Assembly: GCA_001644045.1 (NCBI GenBank)
Contig: LUUF01000077.1
Location: 1-64,000, forward strand
Direction: 5' to 3'
From: Methylomonas methanica
GTDB lineage: Bacteria; Pseudomonadota; Gammaproteobacteria; Methylococcales; Methylomonadaceae
DNA: 64,000 nt
Made by a program: the position numbers and the translations under genes. Within the stretch, counting starts at the first letter, position 1. Each line of letters starts with the position of its first letter. Under the pieces are notes generated by a model, which made no database searches, was not told where the DNA came from, and saw nothing but the letters and a program-made list of their open reading frames with translations. Positions 8,854 through 21,206 of the stretch are shown in pieces.

Positions 8854-10179
8854 ATGTTCTTTAAGAATTGGTGGCCTTTCCGTCGCAAGCTGAAAAATCA
8901 GACTAAGAAAGACGATTCTTTTGACGTCAATCAACGGGTCTATACCCCGGTCAACCAGTTGAGCATTGGCATGTATGTCATCGAATTGGATAGACCTTGG
9001 TTGGAGAGTCCGTTTTTATTTCAAGGGTTTGAACTGGAAACCGAAGCCGATATCCGCGCGGTAAAAGACGTCTGTCAGTATGTATATATCGACGCCACCC
9101 GAAAAAGAAAACGTCCGGTCCAAACTAAAACCGCACAAGACAGCTTGCTGAGCGAGAGTAATATCGATTTTGGCGCGCCGCCGCCGCCAAAGCTAAGCGT
9201 TTTTGAGAAAGAGTTTGCCCGCGCCGAAAGCGTCCATAAAGAAGTGGGGCTATTAGTATCCAACTTTATGGAACGCATCGCCAATGGTGAAGGTATTGAC
9301 ACCAAGGCCGCCAAGGAAGCGGTAGCGCAATGCGTAAATAGTATTTTGCATTCGCCGGATGCTTTTTTGTGGCTGAATCAGTTAAAAAACAAAGACAAAT
9401 ACACCGCACAGCATAGTTTGAATGTTTGCGCTCTGGCTATTGTTTTGGGCAGATACCTGAACTTTTCCGTCGCCAATCTGAACAACGTCGGCTTGTGTGG
9501 GATGATGCATGACATGGGAAAAATGTTAGTGCCATTGGACATCCTGAACAAGCCTGGTAACTTGGATCCTGATGAAATGCTTATCATGCGCTCGCATGCA
9601 TCGCTGGGCTACGAACTACTGAAGTCGAGTGACCAAATGTATCCAGGTGCCATAGATACCGCGTATTCTCATCATGAAACCCTGGACGGTAAGGGCTATC
9701 CTCGTAAAATCGGTGAAAGAGGTATTTCGCTGTTTACCAGGATGGTCACTATAGTAGACATGTACGACGCCATTACCAGCGACCGGGTGTATCAAAAAGG
9801 TCGAACCCATCTGGAGGCGACCAATATTCTGGCAAATATGGCCGGCTCTCAGCTGGACGAACGCTTAGTGATCAAATTTATAGAATGTCTGGGGGTTTAT
9901 CCGCCCGGCAGCATCGTCATGATGACCAACGGCTACATAGCGATTGTGGTGGAAGTGAACGAATTGCAGAAACTGCGGCCCAAAGTCATCATGTTGCTAG
10001 ATGCTCAAAAGCGGCGCATCCCGGAGAGAATTGTCAATCTTGCCGACATGTTATTAGACGAACACGGAAAGGTGTTGACTATTAAAGGCATAGTCAAAGC
10101 GCAAGATTACGACATCGATATCAAAAAATATTATCAACAGGGCGTGTTACAAAAAGGGTTTGCTAACGACAAACGTTAG
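8854..10179 (+). CDS. HD-GYP cyclic di-GMP phosphodiesterase with DUF3391 domain
   Basis: A 441-residue cytosolic protein. Residues about 25-85 form a DUF3391 domain (LSIGMYVIELDRPWL and a YVYID end). The HD-GYP core follows: H219 and D220 in HDMGK, then HH at 273-274 and GYP at 281-283, so the metal-binding and signature residues are intact. The family hydrolyses c-di-GMP. A C-terminal beta-rich extension (about 345-441) is shared with the second HD-GYP protein at 23.7 kb. No clear ribosome binding site precedes the ATG. The gene is divergent from nifH, with 522 bases between the start codons. Confidence 0.9.
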   Translation: MFFKNWWPFRRKLKNQTKKDDSFDVNQRVYTPVNQLSIGMYVIELDRPWLESPFLFQGFELETEADIRAVKDVCQYVYIDATRKRKRPVQTKTAQDSLLSESNIDFGAPPPPKLSVFEKEFARAESVHKEVGLLVSNFMERIANGEGIDTKAAKEAVAQCVNSILHSPDAFLWLNQLKNKDKYTAQHSLNVCALAIVLGRYLNFSVANLNNVGLCGMMHDMGKMLVPLDILNKPGNLDPDEMLIMRSHASLGYELLKSSDQMYPGAIDTAYSHHETLDGKGYPRKIGERGISLFTRMVTIVDMYDAITSDRVYQKGRTHLEATNILANMAGSQLDERLVIKFIECLGVYPPGSIVMMTNGYIAIVVEVNELQKLRPKVIMLLDAQKRRIPERIVNLADMLLDEHGKVLTIKGIVKAQDYDIDIKKYYQQGVLQKGFANDKR

Positions 10180-10327
10180 GCCACGAGACCGAAAATCTCT
10201 CGTACTCCTGCTAGAATGAGGAATACGATGATTGCCATGAAATGTATGTTCATGGACTTAGACCTATGATTTTTGTCAGACTTGCTAAGTCATCAATACA
10301 AACTTTTCTTGAGGCGTCTTGCATTTG

Positions 10328-10804
10328 ATGTATAGAAAAAACATGGTGGGACACGGATTTACACTGATGGAGATGCTTTTGGCGGTTGCTATTGTGGGGG
10401 TATTGACGGCAATTGCCGTACCTGCCTACAACGGCTACATAGACAAGACCAAAAACGACCTTGCCGTTAGCTATCTGTTAGCCATACAAACGGAAATCGA
10501 ACGGTATTACACCCGAGAATTTCATTACCCGAGTGCGCTTAGCGATATTACCTCTGTTCTTCCAAACAACGGCAAGGATCCTTGGGGTAGAGATTATGCC
10601 TATCTGAATATTGTAGAAGGCGGCCCGGGTACCCACGGGGATGTACGCAAGGATCATGCGCTTAACCCGATCAACACCAAATTCGATTTGTACAGCCTGG
10701 GTAAAGATGGCGTTACCAAGAAGCAGATCAGCCAGAAGGACAGTCTGGACGATATTATCCTGGCCCGCGACGGTGGTTTCGTCGGTTTGGCTGCGGATTT
10801 CTGA
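10328..10804 (+). CDS. GspG/type IV pilin-like prepilin
   Basis: A 158-residue protein with a prepilin cleavage and methylation site: GFTLMEMLLAVAIVG, in which the glycine precedes the mature phenylalanine and E is at +5. The hydrophobic helix is followed by a soluble domain with PYNGY-type start, YYTREFHYP, and the DPWGRDYAYLN and DLYSLGKDG motifs typical of GspG major pseudopilins. The ATG at 10328 is preferred; a TTG nine bases upstream is possible. No secretion or pilus assembly genes lie nearby. The GGDEF-EAL gene starts 14 bases after its stop, which suggests a joint transcript. Confidence 0.82.
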   Translation: MYRKNMVGHGFTLMEMLLAVAIVGVLTAIAVPAYNGYIDKTKNDLAVSYLLAIQTEIERYYTREFHYPSALSDITSVLPNNGKDPWGRDYAYLNIVEGGPGTHGDVRKDHALNPINTKFDLYSLGKDGVTKKQISQKDSLDDIILARDGGFVGLAADF

Positions 10805-10818
10805 GTAAGCCATTAGCA

Positions 10819-13698
10819 ATGGATCGCAAGCTATCTTTTAGAGGCAGTAAGGTTGCCCGCCGCATCTTATTTTCCTTCGTACTGGCGGCGCTGATCCCTA
10901 TCGGTATTCTGGGCGTTCTTTCTTTTCAACAAGTCAAACAGCAGCTCCAAGAGCAGACCGCCAAGGCGTTGCAGAGAGGTTGTAAGGAATACGCCTACGG
11001 ATTGGTTAGCCGTTTGCTATTTGCCGAAAGCTCTCTGCGACTGGCGGCGTTGAAAATCGACAAATCCAAAAAGGGCGACGAGTCTATCGCCTTGGATGGC
11101 GAACAATGGCTGCAAGGGCAGTTCGATGGTTTAGTGGTAATCGCTGCCAATGGAAAACCATCCGCATGGTCTCGAGATAACATGGCCATACCGGCACTGA
11201 CGGAACAGGAGCTCGGTCAGGTTGTTGCCGGCAAGACCTTGTTAAAACCGGTTAGTGGTCAGCGGCTTCAGGATAGTCGCTTATGGATGGCCATCAACCT
11301 GGTCGAGCACTCGCCCAAAGCCGGTGTCTTGATGGCCGAGTTGAAACCCGAGTTATTATGGAATTCCGAGACTATCGATCCCAATAACCTGCTGTGGGTG
11401 ATGGCGGCCGATTCGATGGAGATTTTGTTCGCGCTCGAGCAAGATTTCGATCCGCCCCTCGATCTCAGAGCGCAAGTCTCGCAAGCCAATAGCGGACGCT
11501 TCACGTGGCAACAGGGCGAAGAAGCGTATCTCAGCGGGTACTGGAAACTGCCGGTCGCGACCCTGTTTTTCGGTCCGGACCTGATCATTACGCAGAGTCA
11601 GCCGGAAACGCTGGCTTTCGCGGCAATTCGGCAATTCAGCGCGATTTACCCGCCCGTGATCCTGCTGGCCGTGCTGATTGTCGTGTATTTGAGCAGCCGG
11701 CTGATTGCCAAATATTTGACCCCGCTCGAACGCCTAAAAGAAGGAACCCATAGGGTTGCCGAAGGCAATCTGGAATGTCGGGTAGATATCGATAGTCATG
11801 ACGAATTTGAAGAGTTGGCCGATTCGTTCAACGAAATGACCCGTCGCCTGCGCAGCCAATTCGATATTCTCGCCACCATGGCGGAAATCGACCGAAATAT
11901 CCTTTCGGCGTTAAACGCCGAGGATATTGTCGACACCGCGCTGAATCGCCTGCCCAGCATATTATTTTGCGATTTGATTTCCATCGCGGCCGTCAATCCC
12001 GATACCGGTATCGCCAACGATATTCGGATGCGGCGCCGTGGGCAAAATAGCGAAACATTGTCGGAGCCGGTGATTTTGAGTCAGCTGGATGTGGCGGATT
12101 TGCTCGATATGCAAAACACCGCCATCGAGATTGACATCGATGACCAGCGGATGTCCGAGTATTTGCATGTGCTCGGCGTTTCCGGCGCCTGGCGGTATTT
12201 GGTTGTCCCCGTTCATGTTAACGGCGTACTGGCGTCGATTATTTGCTTGGGTTATCAGGCTCCAAAGCAAATTCCACCGGAATCGCGCAACGCGGCAATT
12301 AGTTTCGGCGACCGCATCGCCGTCGCGCTGTCCAACGCCGCCTGGGAAGAGAAGCTGTACCAGCATGCTCATTATGACTCCTTGACCGGCTTGCCCAATC
12401 GTTTGGTGTTGCATGACAGGTTGGGGCAAGAATTGGCGCGGGCCAGACGCGACGACGCGCAGCTTGCCGTGTTTTTTATGGATTTGGATCGCTTCAAAAA
12501 TGTCAACGATTCGCTGGGGCACGCGGCCGGCGACGAATTACTGCGCCAAGTGGCGCGGATTTTCCTTAATTGCGTCAGAGCGACCGACCTGGTTGTCAGG
12601 CTGGGCGGCGACGAGTTCGTGATCGTGATCGGTGAATTGCATAATCACCATAACCCGGTATCGTTCGTGAGCACTGTAGCCGAGAAAATTCTCGCTGCGC
12701 TGAATCAGCCCGTGACGGTAGCCGGACTGCCCATGACCGTGACGACAAGTGTCGGTATTGCATTGTTTCCCGAGGATGCCGACAACGTACAGGATTTACT
12801 GAAAAATGCCGACGCCGCCATGTACTACGCCAAGAGCGAGGGGCGCGCCAATTTCCGGTTTTATTCGCCGGAATTGAATGCGGCGGCGTTGGAAAATATC
12901 AAGCTAGAACAAGAACTGCGCGGCGCAATCGGTAGAAACGAGCTGCTGGTGTTCTATCAACCCAAGGTCGATTGGGATGGCCGCATTGTCGGTGCCGAAG
13001 CCTTGATCCGCTGGCGGCACACCGAGCTGGGCATGATTTCGCCGGCCAAATTCATTCCCTTGGCCGAGCAGACCAGTTTGATTGTGGAGATTAGCGATTG
13101 GGTTTTGGAGCAGACTTGTCTGTGGGTAAATGCTTGCCATGCGCAAGGCTTGGGGCCGCTACGGATTTCCGTGAATCTTTCCGCTGTCGATTTTAAGCAT
13201 CCGGAATTAGTCGAGAAAATTGCCGCAGTGTTGACCAAAACCGGCGTGGATCCAAAATTTATCGAATTGGAACTCACCGAATCGGTAGCTATCGGCAATA
13301 TCAAGGCTTGCGTCGAACGTATGCATCATCTAAAAGCGCTAGGGCTTACGCTGTCCATGGACGACTTCGGCACCGGCTTCTCGTCGCTCTCCTATCTCAA
13401 GGAATTGCCGCTGGATGTGTTGAAAATCGATCAATCGTTTGTCCGGCACCTAGAAAGCGACGACAGCAGCGCGGCTATCGTCCGCGCCATTCTGGCACTT
13501 GCCGACGGCTTGGGCATGGAAACCATCGCCGAGGGCGTGGAAACCGCCGCGCAACTTGAGCTATTGAAACGACATCACTGCGGTTTATTCCAGGGTTATT
13601 TATTCAGCCGGCCCGTGCCTACCGACGAATTTTTAAGTTTGTTGCAGGCCGACGCGCTTAGGCGCGGCGCGGAACTGCCGGCTATTAGTTCGAGCTAA
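10819..13698 (+). CDS. Membrane GGDEF-EAL protein (HAMP, GAF-like)
   Basis: A 959-residue inner-membrane signalling protein. A first membrane helix (about 14-34) and a second (about 275-297) enclose a periplasmic sensor region; HAMP follows at about 298-350 and a GAF-like domain at 370-520. GGDEF lies at 596-600 with an intact inhibitory I-site (RATD) five residues ahead. EAL starts at E727 and keeps the NLSAVDF, ELELTES, DDFGTG, KID and EGVET motifs. Both synthesis and breakdown of c-di-GMP therefore look chemically possible; which dominates is not visible. The last 14 bases overlap the convergent RND gene. Confidence 0.93.
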   Translation: MDRKLSFRGSKVARRILFSFVLAALIPIGILGVLSFQQVKQQLQEQTAKALQRGCKEYAYGLVSRLLFAESSLRLAALKIDKSKKGDESIALDGEQWLQGQFDGLVVIAANGKPSAWSRDNMAIPALTEQELGQVVAGKTLLKPVSGQRLQDSRLWMAINLVEHSPKAGVLMAELKPELLWNSETIDPNNLLWVMAADSMEILFALEQDFDPPLDLRAQVSQANSGRFTWQQGEEAYLSGYWKLPVATLFFGPDLIITQSQPETLAFAAIRQFSAIYPPVILLAVLIVVYLSSRLIAKYLTPLERLKEGTHRVAEGNLECRVDIDSHDEFEELADSFNEMTRRLRSQFDILATMAEIDRNILSALNAEDIVDTALNRLPSILFCDLISIAAVNPDTGIANDIRMRRRGQNSETLSEPVILSQLDVADLLDMQNTAIEIDIDDQRMSEYLHVLGVSGAWRYLVVPVHVNGVLASIICLGYQAPKQIPPESRNAAISFGDRIAVALSNAAWEEKLYQHAHYDSLTGLPNRLVLHDRLGQELARARRDDAQLAVFFMDLDRFKNVNDSLGHAAGDELLRQVARIFLNCVRATDLVVRLGGDEFVIVIGELHNHHNPVSFVSTVAEKILAALNQPVTVAGLPMTVTTSVGIALFPEDADNVQDLLKNADAAMYYAKSEGRANFRFYSPELNAAALENIKLEQELRGAIGRNELLVFYQPKVDWDGRIVGAEALIRWRHTELGMISPAKFIPLAEQTSLIVEISDWVLEQTCLWVNACHAQGLGPLRISVNLSAVDFKHPELVEKIAAVLTKTGVDPKFIELELTESVAIGNIKACVERMHHLKALGLTLSMDDFGTGFSSLSYLKELPLDVLKIDQSFVRHLESDDSSAAIVRAILALADGLGMETIAEGVETAAQLELLKRHHCGLFQGYLFSRPVPTDEFLSLLQADALRRGAELPAISSS

Positions 13699-16600
13699 AA
13701 AAGCGGCGGCCCCAAGCACTTAATCCATCCAGGTACAGATAAACCACCGGCGTGGTATACAGCGTCAGCAATTGGCTGAAAATCAGGCCCCCGACGATGG
13801 AAATCCCCAAGGGTTGGCGCAGTTCCGCGCCGTAACCGGAGCTCAAAGCCAAAGGCAGCGCACCCAGCATCGCCGCCAGCGTGGTCATCATGATCGGCCG
13901 GAAGCGCAATAAACAAGCTTGGAAGATGGCTTCCTCGGCGCTCAGGCCATGACGGCGTTCGGCGTCCAGCGCAAAATCGATCATCATGATCGCATTCTTC
14001 TTGACGATGCCGATCAGCAAAATCACCCCAATCAACGCGATAATGCTGAATTCGGTATCGCAGGCCAGCAACGCCAGCAAGGCGCCGACCCCGGCCGAGG
14101 GCAGGGTGGACAATATCGTCAGCGGATGAATATAGCTTTCGTAGAGCATGCCCAGTACGATGTAAATGCTCAACAGCGCCGCCGCGACCAGCCAGGGTTG
14201 GTTACGCAGCGATTCCTGAAAAGCCTTGGCCGAGCCCTGGAAGCTGCCACGCACCGCCGCCGGGGTGCCGAGGTCGCGCAGGGTTTGCTCTATCAGTTGC
14301 GTGGCGGCGGACAGCGAGGCGCCGGGCATTAAATTAAACGACACGGTAGCGGCGGCAAACTGGCCTTGATGATTGATGGTCAGCGGCGCGTTGCTGGTCT
14401 GGAAGCTGGCCAAGGTGGCCAGCGGAATTTGCGTGCCGCTGCTGGCACTGACGTAAAGCTGTTGCAGGCTGCGCGGGTTTTGCCAGTATTCCGGCGCCAG
14501 TTCCATCACCACCCGGTATTGGTTCAGCGGCTTGTAAATCACCGAGACTTGGCGTTGGCCGAAGGCGTTGTTCAACGCCGTATCGATGGCCGCCTGACTG
14601 ACGCCCAAACTGGAGGCTTTATCCCGGTCCACCACCAGCGATATTTGCCGGCCCTTGTCCTGCTGATTGGTGTTGACGTCGGTCAGTTCCGGCCGCTTGC
14701 GTAGCGCCGCGACGATCTTGGGCGTCCATTCGCGCAGCAGATTCAAATCTTCCGATTGCAAGGCAAATTCGTACATCGCCGCAGAGCCGCGGCCGCCGAT
14801 GCGTAAGTCCTGCACCGGCTGCAAAAACAGGCTGGCGCCGGGTTCGTCGGCCAGTTTTTCCCGCAGCCGGCGGCTAATTTCGGCTATCGGCGCGTCGCGT
14901 TGCTCGGGCGGTTTCAGCACCGCAAACATCAAGCCGGAATTGGTGTTTTGCATGCCACCGGCAAAGCCCACTACATTGGTTACCGCCGGGTCTTGCCGCA
15001 AGATGTCGACAAAATCATGCAGCTTGGTCTGCATGGCCTGAAAGGAAATGCTTTGATCGGCCTGGATCGTGCCGCTAAGCCGGCCGTTGTCCTGCACCGG
15101 GAAAAAGCCTTTCGGGACGATGATATACAGATAGACATTCAAGCCGATGCAAGCCAGCAGCACGGTCAGCATCACTTTGGGATGGTGCAGGGCCCAGCCT
15201 AAACTGCGGTGATAGCCGTTGTGAAGGCGCTGGAATTGGCTTTCGATCCAGGCCGATAGCCGATTGGGCTGGCGTTCTGCTTCCGGTTCCAGCCAACGCG
15301 CGCACAGCATCGGCGTGACGGTCAACGACACTACCAGCGACACTAGCACCGCCGCCGACAGCGTCACGGCAAACTCCCGAAACAGCCGGCCGACGATGCC
15401 GCCCATCAACAAAATCGGCGTGAACACCGCGATCAGAGACAAACTCATCGCTAACACGGTGAAGCCGACCTCGCCGGCACCGCGCAACGCCGCCTGGAAC
15501 GGCGGCACGCCGTTTTCGATGTGCCGGCTGGTGTTTTCCAGTACCACGGTCGCGTCATCCACCACGAAGCCGGTGGCGATGGTCAGCGCCATCAGCGACA
15601 GATTATCCAGGCTGTAATCGCACAGATACATCACCGCGCAGGCGCCGAGTAGCGATACCGGCACTGCGATCAGCGGGATCAGCGTGGACTGCCAGCGGCG
15701 CAGAAACAGCAAGACCACCATGATCACCAGCGCGACCGCGATCAACAGACTGCGCTCCACTTCGTCGACCGAGGCGCGGATAGTTAATGAACGATCCACC
15801 GCTACCGACAATTCGATGGCCGCCGGCAACAGCGCGCGCAGCTGCGGTAGCAGCGCTTTTACCTGCTCCACCGTTTCGATAATGTTGGCGCCGGGTTGTT
15901 TGTTCAGGATCAGCAACACCGCCGGTTGGCCGTTTTTCAGGCCGGTGCTGCGCAAATCTTCCACCGAATCGACCGCAGTGCCCAAGTCGGCGATGCGTAC
16001 CGGGGCGCTATTGCGGTAAGCCACAATCAGCGGCAGGTAATCGGCGGCATGTTCGGCCTGATCGTTGGCGTGAATTTGCCAATGCCGTTCGCCGCGCTCC
16101 AGCGTGCCTTTCGGGCGGTTGGCGTTGCTGGAATTGATGGCCTTGGCGACTTGGTCCAGGCCTATGCCGTATTGCGCCAATGCCGTGGGATTCAGTTCCA
16201 CACGCACAGCCGGTAAGGAGCTGCCGCCCACACTAACCTGGCCGATGCCGGGTAGCTGGGCGATTTTTTGCGCCAGTATCGTCGAGGCGGCGTCGTACAT
16301 CTGGCCGCGGCTGAGAGTGGTGGAGCTCAGTGCCAGAATCAGAATCGGCGAATCGGCGGGATTGACCTTGCGGTAATTGGGCCGGTTGGGCAGATTGCTA
16401 GGTAGCAAACTGCTGGCGGCATTGATCGCGGCTTGTACGTCGCGCGCCGCGCCATCTATGTCGCGATTTAAATCGAACTGCAAGGTAATTCGGGTCGAAC
16501 CCAAGGAACTGGCCGAAGTCATTTCGGTGATACCGGCAATGCGGCCCAGCGCCCGTTCCAGCGGTGTGGCGACCGTGGCGGCCATGGTTTCCGGGCTGGC

Positions 16601-16759
16601 GCCGGGCAGGTTGGCGGATACCGAGATAGTCGGAAAATCCACTTGCGGCAAGGGTGCGACCGGCAGTTGCAGAAAGGCGATGATACCCGCCAGCGCCAGG
16701 CCCAGCGTCAGTAGCGTAGTGGCGACCGGCCGATAGATGAACAGCGCCGAGAAGTTCAC
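13685..16759 (-). CDS. mdtC: RND efflux pump inner-membrane subunit, MdtC type
   Basis: A 1024-residue RND transporter with the usual layout of one membrane helix, a large periplasmic loop, six helices, a second loop and five helices. The paired aspartates of the proton relay are present in TM4 ([13 protein letters not shown]). It lies last in a three-gene operon after the fusion protein and a sister RND subunit, the arrangement of mdtABC/muxABC pumps, in which the two RND proteins form a heterotrimer. Its start overlaps the stop of mdtB by four bases (ATGA). No TolC-like outer-membrane gene is adjacent. Substrates cannot be told; bile salts and novobiocin are typical for the family. Confidence 0.92.
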   Translation of the reverse strand: MNFSALFIYRPVATTLLTLGLALAGIIAFLQLPVAPLPQVDFPTISVSANLPGASPETMAATVATPLERALGRIAGITEMTSASSLGSTRITLQFDLNRDIDGAARDVQAAINAASSLLPSNLPNRPNYRKVNPADSPILILALSSTTLSRGQMYDAASTILAQKIAQLPGIGQVSVGGSSLPAVRVELNPTALAQYGIGLDQVAKAINSSNANRPKGTLERGERHWQIHANDQAEHAADYLPLIVAYRNSAPVRIADLGTAVDSVEDLRSTGLKNGQPAVLLILNKQPGANIIETVEQVKALLPQLRALLPAAIELSVAVDRSLTIRASVDEVERSLLIAVALVIMVVLLFLRRWQSTLIPLIAVPVSLLGACAVMYLCDYSLDNLSLMALTIATGFVVDDATVVLENTSRHIENGVPPFQAALRGAGEVGFTVLAMSLSLIAVFTPILLMGGIVGRLFREFAVTLSAAVLVSLVVSLTVTPMLCARWLEPEAERQPNRLSAWIESQFQRLHNGYHRSLGWALHHPKVMLTVLLACIGLNVYLYIIVPKGFFPVQDNGRLSGTIQADQSISFQAMQTKLHDFVDILRQDPAVTNVVGFAGGMQNTNSGLMFAVLKPPEQRDAPIAEISRRLREKLADEPGASLFLQPVQDLRIGGRGSAAMYEFALQSEDLNLLREWTPKIVAALRKRPELTDVNTNQQDKGRQISLVVDRDKASSLGVSQAAIDTALNNAFGQRQVSVIYKPLNQYRVVMELAPEYWQNPRSLQQLYVSASSGTQIPLATLASFQTSNAPLTINHQGQFAAATVSFNLMPGASLSAATQLIEQTLRDLGTPAAVRGSFQGSAKAFQESLRNQPWLVAAALLSIYIVLGMLYESYIHPLTILSTLPSAGVGALLALLACDTEFSIIALIGVILLIGIVKKNAIMMIDFALDAERRHGLSAEEAIFQACLLRFRPIMMTTLAAMLGALPLALSSGYGAELRQPLGISIVGGLIFSQLLTLYTTPVVYLYLDGLSAWGRRFFSSN

Positions 16760-19700
16760 GGCTGGCCGTCGCCGCTATCGGCTAAAGTCGCTTCTGATTC
16801 GCCGCGCAACTTACGGGCCAGCCGATCCAGACTTAAGTAGATCACCGGCGTGGTGTAAAGCGTCAGCAATTGGCTGAGCAACAGGCCGCCGACCATGCTA
16901 ATCCCCAAGGGATGGCGCAATTCGGAGCCAACGCCGCTGCCCAACATCAAGGGCAGGGCGCCTAGCAAGGCCGCCAGCGTGGTCATAAGTATCGGCCGAA
17001 AGCGCAGCAGACAGGCCTGGAAAATGGCTTCCCGCGGTGGCAGGCCTTGTTTGCGCTCAGCGTCCAAGGCAAAGTCTATCATCATGATCGCGTTCTTCTT
17101 CACAATGCCAATCAATAGCACGATGCCGATCACCGCGATGATGCCCAAATCGTTGCCGGACAGTTGCAAAGCCAACAGCGCGCCGACCCCGGCCGAAGGC
17201 AGCGTGGACAGAATGGTGATGGGATGAATATAGCTCTCGTATAACACGCCCAGTACGATATACACCGTGACGATGGCGGCCAGGATCAACCAGAGCGTGC
17301 CGCTCAGCGAGGCATTAAACGCCAAGGCTGCGCCCTGATAATCGCTTTGCACGGCCAGCGGTAAACCAATGTCCTGCTTGGCGGCTTCGATGGCTTTGAT
17401 CGCATCGCCCAAGGCGGCGCCCGGCGCCAGATTAAAGGAAATGGTCGCGGATGGAAACTGATCCAGATGGTTGATCGCCAGCGCGGTTTGCCGTTCGGAA
17501 ATGGTTGCCAAGGCCGACAGCGGTACTTGAGTGCCGTTGCTGGACGGGATGCGCAGTTGCTGTAAGGCTTCCGGGCCGCTCTGCTGCTTTGGGTCCACTT
17601 CCAGCACCACGCGGTATTGATTGGACTGGGTGAAGATGGTCGAGACCAGGCGCTGGCCAAAGGCGTTATATAAAGCGTTATCGATGTCGGTGGTGCTGAC
17701 GCCCAAGCGGCTGGCGCTGGCGCGGTCGATTTCGATATAAGTTTGCAGGCCCTGATCCTGCACGTCGCTGGCGGCATCGACGATGCCGGGAACTTGGCGG
17801 ATGCGCTCGACCAGGCGTTGGGTCCAGCGGTTCAGTTCCGCCAGATCGACGGTCTGCAAGGTAAATTGAAACTGAGTGCGGCTGACCCGGTTTTCCAAGG
17901 TCATGTCCTGTACCGGTTGCAGATAGACCGAGATGCCTGAAACGTCGGCGAGGCGCGGCCGCAAGCGCGCGATCACCGCCGTGGCGTTGTCGCGTTGGGC
18001 TTGCGGCTTGAGGTTGATCAGGAAGCGGCCGCTATTTAGCGTCGGATTGCTGCCGTCGACGCCGATGAAAGACGACAGACTGGCTACTGCCGGATCGGCC
18101 AATATCTGCTTGGCCATGGCTTGCTGGCGTTCGGCCATGGCCGCGAAGGAAATGCTGGGCGGCGCCTCGGAGATGCCTTGAATCAAGCCGGTGTCCTGTA
18201 TCGGGAACAGGCCTTTAGGCATGGCGATGTATAGCAACACGGTCAGGACTAACGTGGCGATGGCGACCAGCAGCGTCAGGCTTTGCCGCTTTAGCACCCA
18301 TTCCAGGCTGCGGCCGTAGCCGGCGATGACTTTGGCGATGAAGCCATCGCGTTTTTCATGCTCGGTCCCGAGTGGTCGCAGCATCTTCGCACACATCATC
18401 GGCGTCAAGGTCAGCGAGACCACCGCAGAGATCAGGATCGCCACGGCCAGGGTGATCGCGAATTCGCGGAACAAGCGGCCGACCACGTCGCCCATGAACA
18501 GCAGCGGAATCAGCACCGCTACCAGCGAGACGGTCAAGGAGATGATGGTGAAGCCGATTTGCTCCGAGCCTTTCAAAGCCGCCTGCAAGGACGATTCGCC
18601 GCGTTCCAGATAGCGGGAGATGTTTTCGATCACGACGATGGCGTCGTCCACCACGAAACCACTGGCGATGGTCAGCGCCATCAAGGTCAGATTGTTGATG
18701 CTGAATCCGGCCAGATGCATCACCGCAAAGGTGCCGACCAGCGACAGCGGCACCGCGACTGCGGGGATCAGCGTGGCCGGCAGGTTGCGCAGGAATAGAA
18801 AAATCACCATCACCACCAAGGCCACGGCCAGCAGCAACTCGAACTGCACATCGTGTACCGAGGCGCGGATGGTCACGGTGCGGTCGGTCAAGGGCAGCAC
18901 TTCGACCGCACTTGGTAATGTCGCCCGGAGTTGCGGCAGCAGTTTGTTGATGCGATCCACCACCTCGATCACGTTGGCGCCGGGTTGGCGCTGTATATTG
19001 ACGATGACCGCAGCGCTGTTGTTGGCCCAGGCCGCCAGCTTGACGTTTTCGGCCGCGTCGATGGCATCGGCCACTTCTGAAAGACGCACCGGCGCGCCGT
19101 TGCGGTAAGCCACCACCAGTTCTCGATATTCTGCGGCCGAATGCAATTGATCGTTGTTGTCGATGATTGCCGAGCGTTGCGGGCCGTCGAACATGCCCTT
19201 GGGCTGATTGACGTTGGCGGCGGCGATCGCGCCGCGCAGGTCTTCCAGGCTCAGACCGTAAGCGGCCAGGGCCTGGTGGTTGGCTTGTATCCTGACGGCC
19301 GGCCGTTGGCCGCCGCTGATGCTGACCAAGCCGACGCCGGGCAGCTGGGCGATTTTTTGCGCCAGGCGGGTATCGACCAAGTCCTGCACTTTGGGCAAGG
19401 GCAGGCTGGACGACGTGATTGCAAGCGTCAAAATCGGCGCGTCCGCCGGGTTGACCTTGTTGTAGATTGGCGGCAGCGGCAGATCGTTGGGCAGGAAATT
19501 GTTGGCGGCGTTGATCGCGGCTTGCACGGTTTGTTCGGCCACATCCAGATCCAATTCAAGATCGAATTGCAGTGTCACCACCGAAGCGCCGCCGGAACTG
19601 GTCGAGGACATCTGCCGCAGGCCTGGCATTTGCCCGAACTGGCGTTCCAAGGGCGCGGTGATCGCCGAGGTCATCACTTCCGGGCTGGCGCCGGGGTAGA

Positions 19701-19875
19701 GCGTGGTGACCTGGATGGTCGGATAATCGACTTGCGGCAATGCCGAAATCGGCAATAGCCGGTAAGTCAAAATCCCGGCCAGCAACAGCGCCACCATCAG
19801 CAGGGAGGTGGCGACCGGGCGCAGGATAAAGTGTCGCGAGGGGTTAAAGCCGGGTAGCGGATTTTGCGCGGCCAT
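16756..19875 (-). CDS. mdtB: RND efflux pump inner-membrane subunit, MdtB type
   Basis: A 1039-residue RND transporter, closely similar to the downstream subunit, so the pair probably arose by duplication. The proton-relay aspartates occur in [13 protein letters not shown]. Substrate extrusion is driven by the proton gradient, together with the periplasmic adaptor encoded just upstream and an outer-membrane channel encoded elsewhere. Its start codon lies one base after the stop of mdtA and its stop overlaps the start of mdtC, so the three products are translationally linked. Confidence 0.92.
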   Translation of the reverse strand: MAAQNPLPGFNPSRHFILRPVATSLLMVALLLAGILTYRLLPISALPQVDYPTIQVTTLYPGASPEVMTSAITAPLERQFGQMPGLRQMSSTSSGGASVVTLQFDLELDLDVAEQTVQAAINAANNFLPNDLPLPPIYNKVNPADAPILTLAITSSSLPLPKVQDLVDTRLAQKIAQLPGVGLVSISGGQRPAVRIQANHQALAAYGLSLEDLRGAIAAANVNQPKGMFDGPQRSAIIDNNDQLHSAAEYRELVVAYRNGAPVRLSEVADAIDAAENVKLAAWANNSAAVIVNIQRQPGANVIEVVDRINKLLPQLRATLPSAVEVLPLTDRTVTIRASVHDVQFELLLAVALVVMVIFLFLRNLPATLIPAVAVPLSLVGTFAVMHLAGFSINNLTLMALTIASGFVVDDAIVVIENISRYLERGESSLQAALKGSEQIGFTIISLTVSLVAVLIPLLFMGDVVGRLFREFAITLAVAILISAVVSLTLTPMMCAKMLRPLGTEHEKRDGFIAKVIAGYGRSLEWVLKRQSLTLLVAIATLVLTVLLYIAMPKGLFPIQDTGLIQGISEAPPSISFAAMAERQQAMAKQILADPAVASLSSFIGVDGSNPTLNSGRFLINLKPQAQRDNATAVIARLRPRLADVSGISVYLQPVQDMTLENRVSRTQFQFTLQTVDLAELNRWTQRLVERIRQVPGIVDAASDVQDQGLQTYIEIDRASASRLGVSTTDIDNALYNAFGQRLVSTIFTQSNQYRVVLEVDPKQQSGPEALQQLRIPSSNGTQVPLSALATISERQTALAINHLDQFPSATISFNLAPGAALGDAIKAIEAAKQDIGLPLAVQSDYQGAALAFNASLSGTLWLILAAIVTVYIVLGVLYESYIHPITILSTLPSAGVGALLALQLSGNDLGIIAVIGIVLLIGIVKKNAIMMIDFALDAERKQGLPPREAIFQACLLRFRPILMTTLAALLGALPLMLGSGVGSELRHPLGISMVGGLLLSQLLTLYTTPVIYLSLDRLARKLRGESEATLADSGDGQP

Positions 19876-19876
19876 G

Positions 19877-21091
19877 TTAGTTGGCCGGTTTTCCGGGGCT
19901 GGGAACGGCCGGTTTGGCTTTATCGATTACATTAACTTGGCTGCCTTCCCGCAGCTTGTCGGCACCGTCGATCACCAGTTTTTCGTTCGGCGCCAAGCCT
20001 TCCAGAATCGCGACGGTTTCGCCGTCTGTCGGTCCGGTTTTTACATGCCGTACCGTGATGCTGTTATCGTCCTTTACCAAATACACGAAAGCACCGTTGG
20101 CGCCATGCTGGATCGCCGCGCTGGGTGCCAAGGTAGCCGCGAGCAAGGTGTCCAGATGCATTTTGACGTTGACGAACTGATTGGCGAATAGCGTGCGGTC
20201 TTCGTTATCGAACTGGGCTTTTAACTTTAGTGTGCCGGTGCTGGCGTCGATCTGGTTGTCCACCGCCAGCAGTTTGCCGCTGGCCAGTTTTTGCTGGCCG
20301 GCCCGGTCGTAAGCGTCTATAACTATTGCGTCGCCGGAGCGCCAGCGCCGCATCACCGCGGGTATTTGGTCTTCCGGCAAGGTGAATACTACCGAGATAG
20401 GCTGAATTTGGGTGATGACCGCTAGGCCATTCACGTCGCCGGCGCGGATCATATTGCCCTGATCGACCAGGCGCAGCCCGATGCGGCCGGTTACCGGCGC
20501 GGTGATGCGGGCGTAACTGAGTTGCAGTTTGGTGTTGTCGAGCTGGGCGCGGTCAATTTCGACGGTGCCGCGATATTGTTTGACCAGCGCGGCCTGGGTG
20601 GCGGTTTGCTGGGCGGCGATGGAATCCTGTTCCAGCAGGGTTTGGTAGCGGGCCTGGTCGATCTTGGCGTTTTTCAGCAGGGCCTCGTCGCGCAGCAATT
20701 GGCCCTCGGCTTGTTGCACCGCCACTTGATAGGGGCGGGGGTCGATTTCGGCCAGCAGTTCGCCTTGGCGGACCGCCTGCCCCTCGGTAAAGGCCACCCG
20801 GATCAGTTCGCCGTCGACGCGCGAACGTACCGTGACGGTGTGTAGCGGGGTGACCGTTCCCAGGCCGCTCAGATAAATCGGCAGGTCGCCTTGCCTGGTT
20901 AACGCAATTGCAACGCTGACTGGAGCGTTTTCGTATTGGTTGGCGCGGGCGTCCGCGTTCTCCTGATTTTGTCGTCCGGCTTGATAAAAATAATACCCGC
21001 CTGCCACGGCAAGCAACGCGAGCACTGTTGCCCAGCGCCAGCGTGACCCCGGCTTTAGTGCGGAATAATCCTGGTCCTTGTTCATAGCCAT
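19877..21091 (-). CDS. mdtA: RND periplasmic adaptor (membrane fusion protein), MdtA type
   Basis: A 404-residue adaptor with an N-terminal membrane anchor (about 20-38), a lipoyl-like half motif ([17 protein letters not shown]), a coiled-coil hairpin (about 120-185), a second lipoyl half with [18 protein letters not shown] and beta-barrel domains. It bridges the RND pump and the outer-membrane channel. It is the first gene of the operon, and no regulator gene is adjacent. An internal ATG two codons downstream is an equally possible start; neither has a strong ribosome binding site. Confidence 0.92.
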   Translation of the reverse strand: MAMNKDQDYSALKPGSRWRWATVLALLAVAGGYYFYQAGRQNQENADARANQYENAPVSVAIALTRQGDLPIYLSGLGTVTPLHTVTVRSRVDGELIRVAFTEGQAVRQGELLAEIDPRPYQVAVQQAEGQLLRDEALLKNAKIDQARYQTLLEQDSIAAQQTATQAALVKQYRGTVEIDRAQLDNTKLQLSYARITAPVTGRIGLRLVDQGNMIRAGDVNGLAVITQIQPISVVFTLPEDQIPAVMRRWRSGDAIVIDAYDRAGQQKLASGKLLAVDNQIDASTGTLKLKAQFDNEDRTLFANQFVNVKMHLDTLLAATLAPSAAIQHGANGAFVYLVKDDNSITVRHVKTGPTDGETVAILEGLAPNEKLVIDGADKLREGSQVNVIDKAKPAVPSPGKPAN

Positions 21092-21121
21092 GCGAATATC
21101 AATAAGTGGGTTCTGGCGTCA

Positions 21122-21147
21122 TGCCGGTCAGCGGAGTCTACCGGCAC
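21122..21147. repeat. Inverted repeat TGCCGGT / ACCGGCA
   Basis: Seven-base perfect arms at 21122-21128 and 21141-21147. It lies between the cupin gene and mdtA, directly next to a terminator-like hairpin. Confidence 0.4.
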
Positions 21148-21151
21148 AACT

Positions 21152-21179
21152 AAAAAAGGCATCCTGAAGATGCCTTTTT
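21152..21179 (-). terminator. Rho-independent terminator behind the cupin gene
   Basis: The stem AAAAAGGCAT/ATGCCTTTTT with a short loop is flanked by A and T runs on both sides, so it can end transcripts from either direction. It probably separates the cupin gene from the mdtABC operon. Confidence 0.8.
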
Positions 21180-21206
21180 GCGGATTGTCGACCGATGTAG
21201 CGACGA

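Noticed and set aside
13685..13698. A frameshift at the end of the GGDEF-EAL or the mdtC gene because they overlap
   Set aside because: Both proteins have normal C-termini; a 14-base tail-to-tail overlap is common.
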